This document shows positions 15,288 through 22,320 of a stretch of DNA of 42,567 nt, piece by piece (positions within the stretch are counted from its first letter, which is position 1; every line of letters starts with the position of its first letter). Made by a program: the position numbers and the translations under genes. Source of the DNA: a virus; the IMG/VR virus record IMGVR_UViG_3300034072_002197, positions 1 to 42,567 of that record, one strand, 5' to 3'. Below the pieces are notes generated by a model that saw nothing but the letters and a program-made list of their open reading frames with translations, did no database searches and was not told where the DNA came from.

Positions 15288-16546
15288 GCGCGCTCAGCGG
15301 CTTTATCGATACCTTGTCCGGAATTTTTCGGCTGGGCACGCGCACTAGCGTGGAATCCGCGCCCGGCGTCGGCAGTTCGGCTGGCGAAGTAGTCAACGAG
15401 AGCACCGTCCTTTCCATCCCGGCAGTCGCCGCTTGCCTACTCATTCTTGCCGGTACGCAGGCAACCCTCCCCTTGATGGTCTATCGCCGAAACGGGACGG
15501 GCCGTGAGGCTGCAACGGATCACTGGCTCTACTCAATACTGCACGATGACCCGAACGCGGATCAGACTGCAGAGGACTTTTGGGAGTTCATGTGCGTCGC
15601 GCTGGAGTTGCGCGGCAACGCCTATGCCGAGAAGCTTCGCGGATCGATGGGGCAGATCGTCGGCCTTGATCCTATCCCGCCTTCGATTGTCAGCCGGGCG
15701 CGCCGCGCCGACGGTCGCATCGAATACCGCTGGACCTGGAACGGGAAAAGCCGCGTCGAGACGGACGAAAACATTCTGCATCTGCGAGGATTTGGCGGCG
15801 ACCCGCTTGGCGGAATGTCGACGCTGCAAATTGGTGCCGAGGCATTCGGACTAGCACGCAGCCTTTCGCGCACAGCTGCTAACGTCAGCCGCAATGCGAT
15901 GTATCCGAGCGGCGCGTGGCAGTCAGATGCCAAGATGACGGCGGAACAAGTCAAGGAGACGGAGGCGCTTCTTGCGAAGAAGTATCAGGGCGCCATCAAT
16001 GCCGGACGTCCACTGGTTATGGGCCACGGCCTGAAGTGGGAGCAGCTCACCATGTCCCCCGAGGATTTGCAGATGCTGCAGTCCCGGTCGTTCTCGGTCG
16101 AAGAAGTCTGCCGCATTTTCGGCGTTCCGCCGCACCTCATTGGTCACACCGCTGGCAATACGCAGCTTGGCAGCAGCATTACTGAACAGACCCGAGCATT
16201 TGAAAAATTTACCCTGCGTCGGCGCCTTCGCAAGATCCAGTCCGCGCTTCGCAAGCAACTGCTGACGGCAGAGGACATCGCGCTCGGAATCACCATCGAA
16301 TTTAACATGGATGGTCTGCTTCAGGGCAGCACAGCCGAGCGCTCGGCATTCTACAAGTCCGCCCTCAGCGACAAGTGGATGGTGATCAACGAGGTGCGCG
16401 GGAAAGAGAACCTCGCACCCGTGCCGTGGGGCGACGAGCCTATCGTGCAGCAACAGGACCGCCCCCTCGGGCAACAGATCGAGGAGTTGGCGCAGCAAAT
16501 GGGCGCGCTTACGCAGAGAGTCGAGGAGTTCCGCCACCGTGGATAG
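15284..16546 (+). CDS. HK97-family portal protein
   Basis: 420 aa, length normal for HK97 gp3-type portals. Diagnostic segments include VVNESTVLSIPAVAACLLI near the N-terminus, LRGFGGDPLGGMSTLQ and the strongly conserved EVCRIFGVPPHLIGHT near residue 280. The ATG overlaps the terminase stop (ATGA). The portal forms the dodecameric DNA entry ring and binds the terminase. The C-terminus is Gln/Glu-rich (QQQDRPLGQQIEELAQQ). Confidence 0.94.
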   Translation: MSALSGFIDTLSGIFRLGTRTSVESAPGVGSSAGEVVNESTVLSIPAVAACLLILAGTQATLPLMVYRRNGTGREAATDHWLYSILHDDPNADQTAEDFWEFMCVALELRGNAYAEKLRGSMGQIVGLDPIPPSIVSRARRADGRIEYRWTWNGKSRVETDENILHLRGFGGDPLGGMSTLQIGAEAFGLARSLSRTAANVSRNAMYPSGAWQSDAKMTAEQVKETEALLAKKYQGAINAGRPLVMGHGLKWEQLTMSPEDLQMLQSRSFSVEEVCRIFGVPPHLIGHTAGNTQLGSSITEQTRAFEKFTLRRRLRKIQSALRKQLLTAEDIALGITIEFNMDGLLQGSTAERSAFYKSALSDKWMVINEVRGKENLAPVPWGDEPIVQQQDRPLGQQIEELAQQMGALTQRVEEFRHRG

Positions 16547-17192
16547 AACCAAGAACAGCGGCTTCGCGCTCGACGTGAAGGCGGTTGGCGATGACGGTGC
16601 AATCGCCGGGTACGCCTCAGTTTTCAACGTGGTCGACAGCTACCGGGAGTTGGTTCTCCCAGGCGCCTTCAAGGCGTCTCTCGCTGACTCCAAGAAGGCG
16701 AAGCGCTCGATCAAAATGCTGTACCAGCATGATCCCTATCAGCCGATCGGCGTCTGGGACGTGGTGCAGGAAGACACCAAGGGCCTGCACGTCGAGGGCC
16801 GCCTGCTTAAGGACGTCTCGCCGAAAGCCGCCGAGGTCTACGGTTTGGTCCGCGAAGGGGCGATAGACGAGCTTTCGATCGGCTATCGCGAGATCGAGAC
16901 GGTCAAGATGCCGAACGGCCTTGGCCTCAAGAAGCTCGATCTCAAGGAGGTCAGCATCGTGACCTTCGGCGCGCTCGGTCGCAACGCGCATATCGACGAA
17001 ATCAAATCCATTCTCGCCCGAGGCGAAATGCCCACGGTCCGTGAATTCGAGGAGTTTCTGCGGGACGCAGGTGGCTTCTCGAAAAGCCTCGCTGTCGCAA
17101 TCGCGGGCAAGGCTGCGCCGCACCTTCGGGGGGATCCCGAAGCCCAGGCAGACGACGAAATGCTCAAGTTCCTGAAGGCCTTGGGCGCCTGA
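16539..17192 (+). CDS. Prohead protease 1 (HK97 gp4-like, S78-type)
   Basis: 217 aa from GTG 16539, GAGGAG upstream. S78-family features: H64 in LYQHDPYQPIG and S113 in DELSIGYREIE, with SIVTFGALGRNAHI following. It would remove the N-terminal scaffold domain of the capsid protein during prohead maturation. It overlaps the portal gene by 8 bp and precedes MCP1. A homologous gene is present in the nested element at 20443-21075. Confidence 0.93.
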   Translation: MDRTKNSGFALDVKAVGDDGAIAGYASVFNVVDSYRELVLPGAFKASLADSKKAKRSIKMLYQHDPYQPIGVWDVVQEDTKGLHVEGRLLKDVSPKAAEVYGLVREGAIDELSIGYREIETVKMPNGLGLKKLDLKEVSIVTFGALGRNAHIDEIKSILARGEMPTVREFEEFLRDAGGFSKSLAVAIAGKAAPHLRGDPEAQADDEMLKFLKALGA

Positions 17193-17221
17193 ACTTCAAT
17201 CCTCCCAACCGGAGCACGATC

Positions 17222-18457
17222 ATGAAAAAGAATGCCCTTTACGGCGCACTTCGCGCCGCCGGTGCCTATGGCATCATGACCAAGAACGAAGCGCGCCTCG
17301 GCCGCTATATCCGCGACGGCGAAGGTCACCCGACTGGCACCAAGTCGGTTGAGCAGTTGGCCGACGATCTTCGCAAGTCGATCGATGCCAAGCAGGCCGA
17401 AGTCCTCAAGAAGGCAGACGAAGCCCTTACCGAGGCAAAGACTGCGGGCTCGCTGTCGGCCGAGACGAAGAAGTCGGTCGACGAGATGCTGACTGGCGTG
17501 AACGTCATGCGCGAGCAGCTGAAGGCGCTCGAACAGAAGATGGCGCGCAAGCCCGGCGAGGGCGAGGACGAGGTCAAGTCCTACGGCGGCCAAGTGATCG
17601 GCAGCGATCGCTTCAAGTCGTATCTCGACAATGGCGCGCAGGGCACGATCAAGTTCGAACTCAAGGATTCGAACCGCGTCAAAGCGATCACCGCGGCTCA
17701 GGCAGCCGCATGGAGCGAACGCGATCCGACGATCACCTCGCTGCCGCAGCGTACGCTCACCATTCGTGATCTACTCACCGTGGTTCCGACCTCTGGCGGC
17801 AGCGTGGACTATGCTCGCCAGACCACCCGCACCAACAATGCGGCCGTCGTTGCGGAAGGCGCGACCAAGCCGACCAGCGCTTACATCTGGGAGCAGGTGA
17901 ACGCTCCGGTTCGCGTGATCGCACACCTTGCCAAACTCACCCGGCAGGCGCTCGAAGACTCGGCGCAGCTGCAGGGCGAAGTTGACAGCGAGATGCGTTA
18001 TGGTCTGGCACTCGCTGAAGAAGGCGAACTGCTTACCGGCGACGGTACCGGACAGCACCTCACCGGCATCAACACCAACGCCACCGCGTTCGCTGCAGCG
18101 ATCGCAATCGTCGGCGCCACCGAGATCGATGTCATTCGCCTTGCCCTGCTCCAGGCAGAGCTCGCTCTCTATCCGACAGACGGCGTCGTCCTGAACCCGG
18201 CCGACTGGGCCGCGATCGAGATGACCAAGACGACCGACGGTGCATACATCTTCGCGAACCCGATGATGCTTGCCGGGCCGCGCCTGTGGGGCAAGCCGGT
18301 CGTCTCCACGCCAGCACAGACGATGCGCAAGTTTACGGTGGGCGGCTTCAAGCTGCAGACCCTCTACGACCGCATGGCCCCCGAGGTCGTCATTGCATCC
18401 GAGAACTCGGATGACTTCGAAAAGAATCTTTACACGGTGCAACGCGAAGTTGCATAA
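17222..18457 (+). CDS. Major capsid protein 1, C-terminus replaced by the nested insertion
   Basis: 411 aa HK97-fold capsid protein. Residues 1 to about 120 form the helical scaffold region with a long Lys/Glu/Ala coil. The body includes RNTNNAAVVAEGA-like and LAEEGELLTGDGTGQHL segments. It matches MCP2 up to EKNLYT, but then ends VQREVA instead of continuing. The missing 29 codons of the family C-terminus (MRCEERVAL... LIYGDF) are found at 28027-28113, behind integrase 2. The last codons 18436-18457 belong to the inserted element. The truncated protein lacks a strand region shared with MCP2 and may not assemble. Excision would restore a 434-aa protein in frame. Confidence 0.93.
   Translation: MKKNALYGALRAAGAYGIMTKNEARLGRYIRDGEGHPTGTKSVEQLADDLRKSIDAKQAEVLKKADEALTEAKTAGSLSAETKKSVDEMLTGVNVMREQLKALEQKMARKPGEGEDEVKSYGGQVIGSDRFKSYLDNGAQGTIKFELKDSNRVKAITAAQAAAWSERDPTITSLPQRTLTIRDLLTVVPTSGGSVDYARQTTRTNNAAVVAEGATKPTSAYIWEQVNAPVRVIAHLAKLTRQALEDSAQLQGEVDSEMRYGLALAEEGELLTGDGTGQHLTGINTNATAFAAAIAIVGATEIDVIRLALLQAELALYPTDGVVLNPADWAAIEMTKTTDGAYIFANPMMLAGPRLWGKPVVSTPAQTMRKFTVGGFKLQTLYDRMAPEVVIASENSDDFEKNLYTVQREVA
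18428..18435 (+). other. Left attachment core (attL) of the nested element
   Basis: CTTTACAC, codons Leu-Tyr and part of Thr of the capsid gene, identical to 28018-28025. The match extends leftward as AGAA plus one mismatched base. Sequence to the left is helper capsid gene and to the right is element. The core is in the same codon phase at both ends. Confidence 0.82.
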
Positions 18458-18480
18458 AACCTAGCGTTTTCAGCACTTTA

Positions 18481-18503
18481 GGGGCCTTCGGGCCCCATTT
18501 TTT
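18481..18503 (+). terminator. Rho-independent terminator just inside the element
   Basis: GGGGCC-TTCG-GGCCCC forms a perfect 6-bp GC stem with a stable TTCG tetraloop, followed by ATTTTTT. It lies 24 bp after the truncated MCP1 stop and would end helper late transcription inside the element's left edge, separating helper head genes from downstream genes while the element is integrated, unless antitermination overrides it. Confidence 0.85.
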
Positions 18504-18601
18504 GCGCAATTCCGCTTTCCCCATCCACCCCCGTGAAAACCGCAGTTTTCCGCCACTTTTGAAAGCGTCCCGGCTGCTCTGTTGCGCAACAGTTGCGCAA
18601 C
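18502..18601. promoter_or_regulatory. TTGCGCAA palindromic sites, left arm of the element
   Basis: TTGCGCAA occurs at 18502-18509 and twice in tandem as GTTGCGCAAC (18581-18590 and 18592-18601), 11 bp apart, about one helical turn. The last is followed by GG, giving TTGCGCAACGG, which recurs identically at the right end (27973-27983). The tandem pair ends 20 bp before the ATG of the excisionase-like gene, so it could serve both as autoregulatory operator and as recombination arm site. An inverted repeat GAAAAC/GTTTTC (18535-18550) lies between. Confidence 0.6.
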
Positions 18602-18621
18602 GGTCGGGCAAGGAGACCACC

Positions 18622-18843
18622 ATGGCCGAAGTCAACGAAGAGTCCCGCGCGGACCTGCTCTATGGCGTTCCTGCGATCGCCGCTCACCTCGGGCTGACCG
18701 ACAAGCAGGTCTATCACATGCGCGATCGGGACAAGCTGCCGACGTTCAAGATGGGCGGCAAGGTCTGCGCTCTGCGCTCTGCGCTGGCGAGGCACTTCGC
18801 CGACCTCGAAGCCAAGGCAACCGCAGGGAAGGTCGACCAATGA
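18622..18843 (+). CDS. Excisionase-type helix-turn-helix protein of the nested element
   Basis: 73 aa from ATG 18622 (AAGGAG 6 nt upstream). The frame extends upstream through the arm sites, but only this start has a proper ribosome-binding site. An HTH_17/excisionase-like fold at residues 12-60: LLYGVPAIAAHLGLTDKQVY, then LPTFKMGGKVCALRSAL. Proteins of this type bind DNA as excisionases or regulators of element genes. It is the first gene inside the left end and is coupled to the next gene (ATGA). Confidence 0.8.
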   Translation: MAEVNEESRADLLYGVPAIAAHLGLTDKQVYHMRDRDKLPTFKMGGKVCALRSALARHFADLEAKATAGKVDQ

Positions 18844-19046
18844 CCGCGCTGATACAGATACCGCACCGCGCCAAGCTGCGCGCGGTACTGGTGAAGCGCT
18901 CAGGCACCGGTTGGCGCGTCGGGATAGGATCGGTCCTGTCAGGGGCCTTCGAGGCCGACAGCACCGGTTACAGCAACGAGCGCCAAGCCGAAACCGCAGC
19001 GCTTCGCCTGGCTGATGCGCACGACCTGATGGCGCTGCAGGATTGA
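18840..19046 (+). CDS. Small hypothetical protein of the element
   Basis: 68 aa, ATG 18840 overlapping the previous stop. Basic N-terminal half (IPHRAKLRAVLVKRSGTGWR) and an acidic, Ala-rich C-terminal helix (AETAALRLADAHDLMAL). No recognised domain. The coupling to the HTH gene supports expression. Confidence 0.6.
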   Translation: MTALIQIPHRAKLRAVLVKRSGTGWRVGIGSVLSGAFEADSTGYSNERQAETAALRLADAHDLMALQD

Positions 19047-19052
19047 GGCCAG

Positions 19053-19171
19053 TGTCGCAACTGTCGCAACTGTCGCACCTTGCTCCGTATATCCCGCAAA
19101 CGCTGGGCTTCCGGCCTGCTGTCGCAGAGTCGTGCGACAGCGCCTGCGACAGCGCGGCAAGGGCCGCGACA
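19053..19171. repeat. Seven-copy TGTCGCA / TGCGACA array of the nested element
   Basis: Direct copies start at 19053, 19062, 19071 and 19120. Inverted copies start at 19133, 19145 and 19165 (CGCGACA). The pair 19120/19133 forms a perfect 7-bp dyad with a 6-bp spacer. Offsets are 0, 9, 18, 67, 80, 92, 112, nearly those of the main-phage array. It fills the gap before the HTH gene at 19171, whose ATG overlaps the last copy, so it may be that gene's operator or part of an origin. Confidence 0.72.
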
Positions 19172-19533
19172 TGAGCAAGGAAGCGGTGGAATGGGCCGCC
19201 CGCATGATCCCAGACAACCCGCCTGACAAGCTGGTGCTGTGGTGCATCGCGCACTGCCACAACAAGGGAAGCGGCATCGCCTATCCGTCGGTCGCTGCGA
19301 TCATGGCTTTCACCGGCTATCGGCGCACGGCGGTGCAGGAAGCCCTGACGCGCCTGCACAAGGCAGGCTTGATCCTCGACACCGGCGACAGGCGAGGACG
19401 TACCGGACAGGTTAAGGTCTGGGCCCTTCCTCTGTCCGAACCGATCGGCAAGGCCAAGCCTGCGCCAGTCCGAAAGGATGCATCTGATGCACCCTTGGAC
19501 CCTGATGACCCAGCCGCCGACCGAGAGTTCTAA
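19171..19533 (+). CDS. Helix-turn-helix replication-type protein of the element
   Basis: 120 aa from ATG 19171 (AAGGG upstream). A winged HTH of the HTH_36 type, as in the N-terminal DNA-binding domain of phage replication initiators, spans about residues 20-90: AYPSVAAIMAFTGYRRTAVQ, EALTRLHKAGLIL. The C-terminus is short, acidic and Pro-rich. No helicase-loading domain is visible, so it may be only the DNA-binding part of an initiator. Position between the TGTCGCA array and three iterons supports a replication role. It could also be a plain repressor. Confidence 0.7.
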   Translation: MSKEAVEWAARMIPDNPPDKLVLWCIAHCHNKGSGIAYPSVAAIMAFTGYRRTAVQEALTRLHKAGLILDTGDRRGRTGQVKVWALPLSEPIGKAKPAPVRKDASDAPLDPDDPAADREF

Positions 19534-19665
19534 GGGTCCGCTAGACGGCTTCTTAGCCAGTGCAAAGGGTCCGCTAAACGCACCCTTAAAGGGTCCGCCA
19601 AACGGACACGGAACTATATCTATAAGAGATACCTAAGCTGCACCGTAGTGAAACGTAGGTGCAGC
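19532..19665. repeat. Iterons, AT-rich segment and inverted repeat: candidate replication origin of the element
   Basis: Three direct repeats of AAGGGTCCGCYARACG lie at 19532-19547, 19565-19580 and 19589-19604. The third overlaps a perfect palindrome ACCCTT-A-AAGGGT (19582-19594). Next is an AT-rich run around 19611-19635 (ACTATATCTATAAGAGATAC). GCTGCACC/GGTGCAGC (19637-19644 and 19658-19665) closes the region. Iterons beside an initiator-type gene plus an AT-rich unwinding zone are the usual makeup of an origin. The rest of the 509-bp gap (19534-20042) holds no credible gene, only the cos-like copy. Confidence 0.6.
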
Positions 19666-19813
19666 GTTGATAGGTAGCGCGTGCGCGAGAGGCGTGTCGC
19701 TCACCTTGTGGCGGCTCCACGCGCAAGCTCTGCCACGACAGGACAGGGCAAGGTCGATGGACGCTCCGCTCGCTTGCGCGGCGTCGCTCCGCGCTTGGCA
19801 GATGGATAGCCGG

Positions 19814-19900
19814 GGAGGGGGGTGGGAGCAAAATGCGCCGCCCCAACCCTCCTGACCGGTGTCGGCCTGAAACTCGCGCAAAACCACATTAAATGTCCGG
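19814..19900. other. Copy of the helper cos-like region inside the element
   Basis: GGAGGGGGG (19814-19822), then an AAAAT at the same internal offset as the helper copy. CCTCCTGACCGGTGTCGGCC (19848-19867) is identical to 13003-13022. The final 33 bases differ at four positions and end in the same GTCCGG. Both copies have 34 bp between the starts of the G-rich block and the CCTCCTGACC block. No terminase gene follows here. A helper packaging signal in an element without terminase is the hallmark of packaging parasitism. Confidence 0.75.
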
Positions 19901-20042
19901 GCTTGCCTATTCTGGCTCCGGCCGCCGCGCTGCAGATTGGCCAATCTGGCGCAATCAATCTGCAAAAGCGTCAATTTCAGGTCCGCATCGGTCAGGGGCC
20001 CGATGCTCCCCCATTTTCCACCACCCCCCCGAAGGAACGACC

Positions 20043-20300
20043 ATGTCGAGCGAAACGATGTTTGAATCCGGCACCCTGACGCCTGAGCAGTACGAGCAGT
20101 CCACCATGGTGCAAGGCGAAGTCCTAGCGCTGATGAAGGGGCTGGTGCGTGAGGGCGTAGACTACCGAATTGTATCGGTGGGCGTCTCTACCGCGCTCGC
20201 GGACATGATTTCATCCATCTGCGGGGCAGGCGCGGTGCCGGTGCACTTCGCGCGCCTGTCGGCCTACACGATGCACCTGGGGCCGCCGCGCACGAACTGA
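20043..20300 (+). CDS. Small hypothetical protein between cos copy and protease 2
   Basis: 85 aa from ATG 20043 with AAGGAA 7 nt upstream. The frame extends upstream through the cos-like block, but that part is not coding. No recognised domain. It includes a Glu-rich N-terminus (TLTPEQYEQSTMVQGEV) and a helical middle. It occupies the place that terminase and portal genes hold in the main phage. A role in redirecting packaging is possible but only by position. Confidence 0.6.
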   Translation: MSSETMFESGTLTPEQYEQSTMVQGEVLALMKGLVREGVDYRIVSVGVSTALADMISSICGAGAVPVHFARLSAYTMHLGPPRTN

Positions 20301-20349
20301 GCGCGCTTGCAAATCGTCCAATTTCACCGTATTGGTTTGCTCGTTGGAA

Positions 20350-20397
20350 GCGCGGGTGTCCGCGCGACCGCACCGACTTTCTCGCGGGTGTCCGCGC
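20350..20397 (+). repeat. Two copies of a 15-bp palindromic repeat upstream of protease 2
   Basis: CGCGGGTGTCCGCGC at 20351-20365 and 20383-20397. Each copy folds as CGCGG-GTGT-CCGCG (extended to GCGCGG/CCGCGC in the first, 20350-20365). They lie in the 142-bp gap before the head genes of the element and could be RNA hairpins or operators for the head module. Confidence 0.5.
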
Positions 20398-20442
20398 CGG
20401 TCGGCTGGAAAACGAGCAATGCTCGACAGTCGAGGTGTGCGC

Positions 20443-21075
20443 ATGAACCACGTAAGCTCCCCATTTGAAATCAAGCAATTGTCCGACGGCGGCCAGATTG
20501 AGGGCTTGCTCGCCGGATTTGGCAACGTCGACAGCTACGGCGACGTCATCCAGAAGGGCGCATTTTCGCGAACGCTGGCTGCGCGTTCGCGGCCACTCCC
20601 GATGCTGTTGCAGCACGATATTACCCGACCAATCGGGGTCTGGACGCAATGGCAGGAATCGGACGCAGGTCTCCACGTAAAAGGGGAGATTGTCCTTGGC
20701 ACGCAGGATGGCCGCGAGGCCCATGCCTTGGCGAAGGCCGGGGCGCTGACCGGTCTCTCGATCGGCTATCGCGAGGTCAAAGCTGCGAAAAATCCGCAGA
20801 CGGGCAACCGGGATGTTTTCGAGATTGACCTGTTCGAGGGCAGTCTCGTGACCTTTCCGGCCAACCCATCCACATACTTGGACAGCGTCAAGTCGATTGG
20901 CGCCCCCAGCGATATCGAGGCCCTGCTCCGCGCAGGGGGGCTGTCTGGCCGGCAAGCAAAGGCCGCTGCCAGCGCAGCATGGAAAGCCTTCAACACACTT
21001 GGCGATGACGCAGCCGTACAAGCCGAGATGCGCGAGATTTTTGACCTGTCCGCCGCTCGGATTGCGGCTCTCTGA
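20443..21075 (+). CDS. Prohead protease 2 of the nested element
   Basis: 210 aa from ATG 20443 (GAGG upstream). The frame upstream is open but covers the repeats. S78-type catalytic residues are present: H58 in MLLQHDITRPIG and S106 in LTGLSIGYREVK. The FEGSLVTFPANPS segment corresponds to the VSIVTFGALG region of protease 1. The two proteases are clearly homologous but diverged, so this is not a recent copy. It should mature MCP2, which follows 14 bp downstream. Confidence 0.9.
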   Translation: MNHVSSPFEIKQLSDGGQIEGLLAGFGNVDSYGDVIQKGAFSRTLAARSRPLPMLLQHDITRPIGVWTQWQESDAGLHVKGEIVLGTQDGREAHALAKAGALTGLSIGYREVKAAKNPQTGNRDVFEIDLFEGSLVTFPANPSTYLDSVKSIGAPSDIEALLRAGGLSGRQAKAAASAAWKAFNTLGDDAAVQAEMREIFDLSAARIAAL

Positions 21076-21089
21076 AAAGGACGATGACC

Positions 21090-22313
21090 ATGAAAAAGAA
21101 TTCCATTTTCCGCCCTGCGCTCGGTCCCATGACGGCCAATGAGCGCCGCCTCGGCCGCTATATCCGCGACGGCGAAGGCCACCCTGCCGCTTTGACCAAG
21201 CAGTTCACCGACGCAGTAGAAGCGAAGCTGTCTGCGCTGAGTGACGGCGTGAAGACCGCGCTCGACAAGAGCGGCACACTCGACGTCATGCGCGAGCAGC
21301 TGAAGGCGCTCGAGCAGAAGATGGCGCGCAAGCCGGGGCCGAGCGGTGAAGCCGTGGCGCCCTCTTGGGGCAGTCAGCTGGTCGAGGCGAAGGCCGCTGA
21401 GATCCATGCGCTCAAGGACGACCGCAAGGGGCGCGTCCAGATGCAGTTCAAGACCGCCCTCACCTCTGCGACGTCCGATGCTCCGGGTTCCGCCGGGGGC
21501 CTGCTTGTCCCCGGTCGAGATGGACTGGTTGGCATGGCCCGTCGGCGGCTGACGATTCGCGACCTGCTTAACGTCATTCCGGTCACGACCGGTTCGGTCG
21601 AGTATCCGCGCCAAACCGGTCGTACCAACAACGCCGCGGTTGTAGCGGAAGGCGCGAGCAAGCCAGAATCGGACCTCAAGTACGATCTCGAAACCGTTCC
21701 GGTTCGCACGATAGCGCACTGGCTGAAAGCGTCTCGCCAGATTTTGGACGATGCTCCGCAGCTGCAGGGCGAAGTCGACAGCGAACTGCGGTATGGCCTC
21801 GCTCTCGCCGAGGAAGGCGAACTGCTCACCGGCGACGGCACCGGCCAGCATCTGTTCGGGATGATCCCGCAAGCAACGGCTTTTGCTACCTCGGTTTCGG
21901 TCTCAAACATGACCCGCATCGATGCAATTGGTCTTGCGATCCTTCAGGCGGCACTCACCGATGTAGAGCCCGACGGCATCATCATCCATCCGGCGGATTG
22001 GTGGGCCATTCGTTTGACCAAGAATGCCGACGGAGACTACGTCTTTGGCCCTCCGGGCACTTCGGTTATCCCTTCGTTGTTCGGACTGCCGCTGGTGCCG
22101 ACGAAGGCCATGGCCGCAAACAAGTTCCTCGTCGGAGCATTTAAGGCGCAGACCTTGTATGATCGCTGGGAAGCGCGCGTCGAAGTCGGATTTGTGGACG
22201 ACGATTTCACGCGCAATCTTGTGACCATCCTCGGAGAAGAGCGGATCGGCTTCGCGGCCAAGCGCCCCGAATCCCTAATCTACGGCGACTTCCTGTCGAT
22301 CCTCGGCGAGTAA
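21090..22313 (+). CDS. Major capsid protein 2 of the nested element
   Basis: 407 aa, HK97 fold, intact. ATG 21090 gives an N-terminus (MKKNSIF) matching MCP1 (MKKNALY), with AAAAGG 9 nt upstream. The scaffold part is shorter than in MCP1 but shares ERRLGRYIRDGEGHP and MREQLKALEQKMARKPG. The body shares LAEEGELLTGDGTGQHL. The end NLVTILGEERIGFAAKRPES then LIYGDF aligns without gaps to the MCP fragment behind integrase 2. At the position equivalent to the attachment core it reads CTTGTGAC rather than CTTTACAC, so it should not be a target for integrase 2. Confidence 0.93.
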   Translation: MKKNSIFRPALGPMTANERRLGRYIRDGEGHPAALTKQFTDAVEAKLSALSDGVKTALDKSGTLDVMREQLKALEQKMARKPGPSGEAVAPSWGSQLVEAKAAEIHALKDDRKGRVQMQFKTALTSATSDAPGSAGGLLVPGRDGLVGMARRRLTIRDLLNVIPVTTGSVEYPRQTGRTNNAAVVAEGASKPESDLKYDLETVPVRTIAHWLKASRQILDDAPQLQGEVDSELRYGLALAEEGELLTGDGTGQHLFGMIPQATAFATSVSVSNMTRIDAIGLAILQAALTDVEPDGIIIHPADWWAIRLTKNADGDYVFGPPGTSVIPSLFGLPLVPTKAMAANKFLVGAFKAQTLYDRWEARVEVGFVDDDFTRNLVTILGEERIGFAAKRPESLIYGDFLSILGE

Positions 22314-22320
22314 CGGAACA

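Noticed and set aside
18502-18621. Upstream extension of the excisionase-like gene to 18502
   Set aside because: The extension runs through the TTGCGCAA palindromes, and the ATG at 18622 has a strong AAGGAG.
17222-22313. Simple tandem duplication of the protease-capsid module
   Set aside because: The two copies are too diverged, and a separated 3' end of the first capsid gene lies 9.6 kb away behind an integrase. Insertion explains the data and duplication does not.
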